NCBI GenBank assembly: GCA_001724215.1
Contig: MEDW01000004.1
Span: 1-56,456 of the forward strand
Length of the DNA: 56,456 bases
Direction: 5' to 3'
Source of the DNA: Erythrobacter sp. SCN 62-14
Lineage (GTDB): Bacteria > Pseudomonadota > Alphaproteobacteria > Sphingomonadales > Sphingomonadaceae
Made by a program: the position numbers and the translations under genes. The first letter of the stretch is position 1. Each line of letters starts with the position of its first letter. A model generated the notes under the pieces. The model was not told the DNA's origin and did no database searches. It saw only the letters and a list, made by a program, of their open reading frames with translations. Positions 53,304-56,456 of this stretch are shown in pieces.

Positions 53304-55226
53304 ATGAATCAACCACCGCACACTCCCCTGCTCGATCAGGTCATTATCCCTGACGACTTGCGCCGCCTCAAGCCTGAACAACTCCGCCAACTCGCCGACG
53401 AATTGCGCGCCGAAATGATCGACGCGGTCAGCGTGTCGGGCGGGCATCTGGGATCGGGCCTTGGCGTGGTCGAACTCACCGTCGCGATCCACTATGTCTT
53501 CAACACCCCGACCGATAAACTGGTGTGGGACGTGGGCCACCAATGCTATCCGCACAAGATCATCACTGGCAGGCGCGATCGGATCCGCACGCTGCGTCAG
53601 GGCGGTGGCCTTTCGGGCTTCACCAAGCGTTCGGAAAGCGAATATGATCCTTTTGGCGCCGCGCACTCCTCGACCTCGATCAGCGCGGCGCTGGGCTTTG
53701 CCATTGCCAACAAGCTGCAGAACCGCCCCGGCCGCGGCATTGCTGTGATCGGTGACGGCGCGATGAGCGCCGGGATGGCCTATGAAGCGATGAACAACGC
53801 CGCCGAAGCGGGCAACCGGCTTATCGTGATCCTTAACGATAATGACATGTCGATCGCGCCGCCGGTGGGCGGGCTTTCGGCTTACCTCGCGCGCATGGTG
53901 TCGTCTTCGGAATATCTCGGCATCCGCAGCCTCGCCTCCCGCGCAGTCAAGAAAATGAGCCGCCGCCTGCACGACACCATCGGCAAGGCCGAAGAATTCA
54001 CCCGCGGCATGGTGACGGGCGGGACCTTGTTCGAGGAACTCGGCTTCTACTATGTCGGCCCGATTGATGGGCACAATCTCGATCACCTTATCCCGGTTCT
54101 GGAGAACGTGCGCGACACCTCCGAAGGGCCCGTGCTGATCCACGTCGTCACCGAAAAGGGCAAAGGCTATGCCCCTGCTGAAAACTCGGCTGACAAATAT
54201 CACGGCGTGCCCAAATTCGATGTCATCACTGGCGAAAAGGCCAAAAGCGCACCATCCGCGCCCGCCTATCAGGATGTGTTCGGCCTGACGCTGGCCAAGC
54301 TGGCCGAAACCGATCCGAAGATTTGCGCCATCACCGCTGCCATGCCTTCGGGCACGGGGGTGGATAAATTCGCCAAGGCGCACCCCACCCGCAGCTTTGA
54401 TGTCGGTATTGCCGAACAGCATGCGGTGACTTTTGCCGCGGGTCTTGCCGCCGAAGGCATGCGGCCGTTTGCGGCGATCTATTCCACCTTCCTGCAGCGC
54501 GCCTATGATCAGGTGGTGCATGATGTGGCGATCCAGAATTTGCCGGTGCGCTTTGCGATTGACCGGGCAGGGCTGGTCGGCGCCGATGGAGCGACCCACG
54601 CGGGCAGCTTCGACATTACCTATCTGGCGACACTCCCCAATATGGTGGTGATGGCTGCGGCTGACGAGGCCGAACTCGTCCACATGACCTATACTGCAGC
54701 AGAATATGACGAAGGCCCGATTGCCTTCCGCTATCCGCGCGGCAGCGGCACGGGGGTTCCCCTGCCTGATGTTCCGGTGAAGCTCGAAATCGGCAAAGGG
54801 CGCATCGTGCGCGAAGGCAGCAAGATCGCGATCCTGTCATTGGGCGCGCGCCTTGCCGAAGCCTTGAAAGCTGCCGATCAGCTGGAGGCCAAGGGGCTTT
54901 CCACCAGCGTGGCTGATATGCGCTTTGCCAAGCCACTCGATGAAGAGTTGATCGCCCGCCTGATGCGCAGCCACGAGGTTGTGGTGACAGTCGAGGAAGG
55001 TGCGATTGGCGGGCTTGGTGCCCATGTGCTGACCTATGCCAGCGATGAAGGGCTGACTGATACGGGCCTTAAGATTCGCACGCTGCGTCTGCCCGATACC
55101 TTCATCGATCACGATGATCCGATGAAGCAATATGACGAGGCGGGGCTGAACGCGCCGCAGATCGTGGATGCTGTGCTCAAAGCGTTGAAGCACAATTCGG
55201 CAGGCGTTGAGGAAGCGCGCGCGTAA
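53304..55226 (+). CDS. dxs: Dxs, 1-deoxy-D-xylulose-5-phosphate synthase
   Basis: A 640-residue thiamine diphosphate enzyme that joins pyruvate and glyceraldehyde-3-P, first step of the MEP isoprenoid pathway. Landmarks: [57 protein letters not shown] (ThDP motif), [20 protein letters not shown] and YPRGSGTGV. Normal length. It sits alone after zur, with 184 bp in between. A supply for carotenoids, quinones and hopanoids is expected. Confidence 0.96.
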   Translation: MNQPPHTPLLDQVIIPDDLRRLKPEQLRQLADELRAEMIDAVSVSGGHLGSGLGVVELTVAIHYVFNTPTDKLVWDVGHQCYPHKIITGRRDRIRTLRQGGGLSGFTKRSESEYDPFGAAHSSTSISAALGFAIANKLQNRPGRGIAVIGDGAMSAGMAYEAMNNAAEAGNRLIVILNDNDMSIAPPVGGLSAYLARMVSSSEYLGIRSLASRAVKKMSRRLHDTIGKAEEFTRGMVTGGTLFEELGFYYVGPIDGHNLDHLIPVLENVRDTSEGPVLIHVVTEKGKGYAPAENSADKYHGVPKFDVITGEKAKSAPSAPAYQDVFGLTLAKLAETDPKICAITAAMPSGTGVDKFAKAHPTRSFDVGIAEQHAVTFAAGLAAEGMRPFAAIYSTFLQRAYDQVVHDVAIQNLPVRFAIDRAGLVGADGATHAGSFDITYLATLPNMVVMAAADEAELVHMTYTAAEYDEGPIAFRYPRGSGTGVPLPDVPVKLEIGKGRIVREGSKIAILSLGARLAEALKAADQLEAKGLSTSVADMRFAKPLDEELIARLMRSHEVVVTVEEGAIGGLGAHVLTYASDEGLTDTGLKIRTLRLPDTFIDHDDPMKQYDEAGLNAPQIVDAVLKALKHNSAGVEEARA

Positions 55227-55232
55227 CCGCTT

Positions 55233-56030
55233 ATGGCTTTGCTCAAGATCGAACGCGATGGCCCCGTCACCACGCTGACGATTGACCGGGCTGAGAGCAT
55301 GAACCCGCTTGGCGCTCCGGGTGACGGCGATGAATTCGCCGCCGCCTGCGCTGCGATCAACCGCGATATGGAATGCCGGGTGGTGATCCTGACAGGCGCA
55401 GGCCGGGCGTTCAGCGCGGGCGGTGATGTCAAAGCGATGCGCGATAAAACGGGGACCTTTGGCGGGACAGCGCCTGCGATCTCCGATGGCTACCGCGATA
55501 ATATCCACCTGATGCTGCGCGCGCTGTATGGCCTGCGCGTGCCGGTGATCGCGGCAGTGAATGGCCCGGCGATTGGGCTGGGATGCGATGTCGCCTGCCT
55601 TGCCGATATCCGCATTGCGAGCGAGACGGCGAAGTTTGGCGTTACTTTTCTCAAACTTGGCATCATCCCCGGCGATGGCGGGACATGGATCCTGCCGCGC
55701 GTGATCGGGATGAGCCGGGCGGCGGAATTGTTCTACACCGGCGATGTGATTGATGCAGCGACGGCCAAGGAGTGGGGGCTGGTGAGCCGGGTGGTCGCTC
55801 CCGATGCGCTGATGGACGAAGCGCGCAGCCTTGCCTCACGCATTGCCGCCATGCCTCCGCATTCCTTGCGCCAGTCCAAGATGCTGCTGCGGCAGGGCAG
55901 CCAGATCAGCTATGATTCGGCGCTGGAAATGGCGGCGAACACGCAAGCCATGATGCACACCACCGCCGATCACGCCGAAGGTATTGCGGCTCTGCTGGAA
56001 AAGCGGCCTGCACACTTCACCGGCGAATAA
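55233..56030 (+). CDS. Enoyl-CoA hydratase/isomerase family (crotonase) protein
   Basis: A 265-residue crotonase-fold enzyme acting on an acyl-CoA. The oxyanion-hole segments are present: GRAFSAGGDVKAM and VNGPAIGLGCDVACLADIRI, followed by FGVTFLKLGIIPGDGGTWIL in which the first catalytic Glu position is Gly and an Asp occupies the second (IIPGDGG). C-terminal MLLRQG helix. Starts 6 bp after dxs, so it may be co-transcribed. Exact reaction unclear. Confidence 0.85.
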   Translation: MALLKIERDGPVTTLTIDRAESMNPLGAPGDGDEFAAACAAINRDMECRVVILTGAGRAFSAGGDVKAMRDKTGTFGGTAPAISDGYRDNIHLMLRALYGLRVPVIAAVNGPAIGLGCDVACLADIRIASETAKFGVTFLKLGIIPGDGGTWILPRVIGMSRAAELFYTGDVIDAATAKEWGLVSRVVAPDALMDEARSLASRIAAMPPHSLRQSKMLLRQGSQISYDSALEMAANTQAMMHTTADHAEGIAALLEKRPAHFTGE

Positions 56031-56456
56031 TCACCCCACCCAGCGAAACACCCCTGCCGGAATGCCAGCGCGCCACAGGTGCACCCAGCTTCCCACCAGC
56101 CACAGCGCGGTTCCCGCCACCAGCGGCACAGCGCCCACGTTCAGCAGCTTGCCAAATTGCGGCCAGTAACTCGTCTTGGCCGCCCATTGCGCCCACGCCT
56201 CGCCCATCTGTTCGCGCTTCTTGCCATCCTGAAACCATGATCCGACCAGCGCGAGAAAGCCCATTGCAAAGGCGGTGATCATCGTGCGCGTGCTCCACAT
56301 AAGGACAATATGCGAGGCCGCCCACAGGCCAATCGCCCACATCATCGGGTGGCGGGTGACAAGGAACACGCCCTTGGGCTCGGCCCTCGCCTGTTCCTCT
56401 GCCATGGGCGTTGGCAGCGCCGGATTGCCGAGGAAGGAGCCCGCCAGCAGCACCAT
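56031..56456 (-). CDS. NnrU-family membrane protein, N-terminus cut by window edge
   Basis: At least 141 residues (the start is outside the window or at the very last bases). NnrU pattern: GVFLVTRHPMMWAIGLWAAS, IVLMWSTRTMITAFAMGFLA, DGKKREQMGEAWAQWAAKT. Several membrane helices. NnrU was first seen in denitrification clusters but is widespread, and a role in respiration or isoprenoid steps is uncertain. It converges on the crotonase gene with no gap between stop codons. Confidence 0.8.
   Translation of the reverse strand: MVLLAGSFLGNPALPTPMAEEQARAEPKGVFLVTRHPMMWAIGLWAASHIVLMWSTRTMITAFAMGFLALVGSWFQDGKKREQMGEAWAQWAAKTSYWPQFGKLLNVGAVPLVAGTALWLVGSWVHLWRAGIPAGVFRWVG

Overview
The window is GC-rich, densely packed bacterial chromosome. 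It looks like an alphaproteobacterium of the order Sphingomonadales, probably Erythrobacteraceae. The evidence is the xseA-DUF2093 pair, the rpe-heparinase-purH gene order, an alphaproteobacterial LexA box in front of mmcB, the style of the long TonB-dependent receptor, and many ATGA/GTGA gene overlaps. There is no rRNA, phage, insertion sequence or CRISPR array. One tRNA gene, tRNA-Arg(CCG), is present. Assignments come from reading the translated sequence and recognising motifs; no database search was run.

Layout, left to right. At 0-5.7 kb are purD (cut by the left edge), xseA, a DUF2093 protein, an M23 peptidase, a phytase-like protein, rpmB and tadA. At 5.8-18 kb lies a long run of minus-strand genes: RNase T2, a membrane protein, nadC, a LytS/LytTR two-component pair, two M48 peptidases flanking a DsbA-like protein, an acidic PAS-like protein, DUF2141, a fatty-acid-hydroxylase-type enzyme, the SOS-controlled mmcB and a small unknown gene. 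Then come tRNA-Arg and a gene-poor stretch (17.9-18.9 kb) holding a frameshifted PilZ gene.

At 18.9-21.2 kb are a MarR-like regulator coupled to a membrane protein, then the zinc-chaperone GTPase zigA. At 21.2-26.0 kb is the most interesting part of the window: a compact cluster with two predicted Zur boxes. It encodes a MerC-like membrane protein, a tiny proline-rich lipoprotein, an ABC ATPase, an FtsX/MacB-type permease with a 44-residue His/Asp-rich loop, a DUF3299 protein and a Tat-exported PhoX-like protein. The probable regulator, zur, is in the same window at 52.6 kb. Together they suggest an envelope-facing zinc-starvation system.

At 26.3-33.4 kb are an isoquinoline-1-oxidoreductase-type molybdenum enzyme (two subunits), an MFS transporter, a D-lactate dehydrogenase-type enzyme and a lactate permease that appears frameshifted at its extreme C-terminus. 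A TonB-dependent receptor follows at 33.5-36.3 kb. At 36.8-40.4 kb three overlapping genes (GT2 glycosyltransferase, predicted alpha/alpha-toroid enzyme, LPG-synthase-type membrane protein) look like an uncharacterised glycan or lipid operon. At 40.6-44.7 kb is the rpe-heparinase-purH operon.

At 45.6-51.5 kb is a complete Mrp-type multisubunit Na+/H+ antiporter operon, with subunits A and B fused. The right end carries msrA, zur, dxs, an enoyl-CoA hydratase-family gene and a truncated NnrU-family gene.

Two non-coding arrays (7.97-8.22 kb and 40.45-40.58 kb) contain the same hairpin modules with different but compensated stem sequences. They start a few bases after the stop codons of the LytTR regulator and purH, and they are the clearest unexplained non-coding signal.
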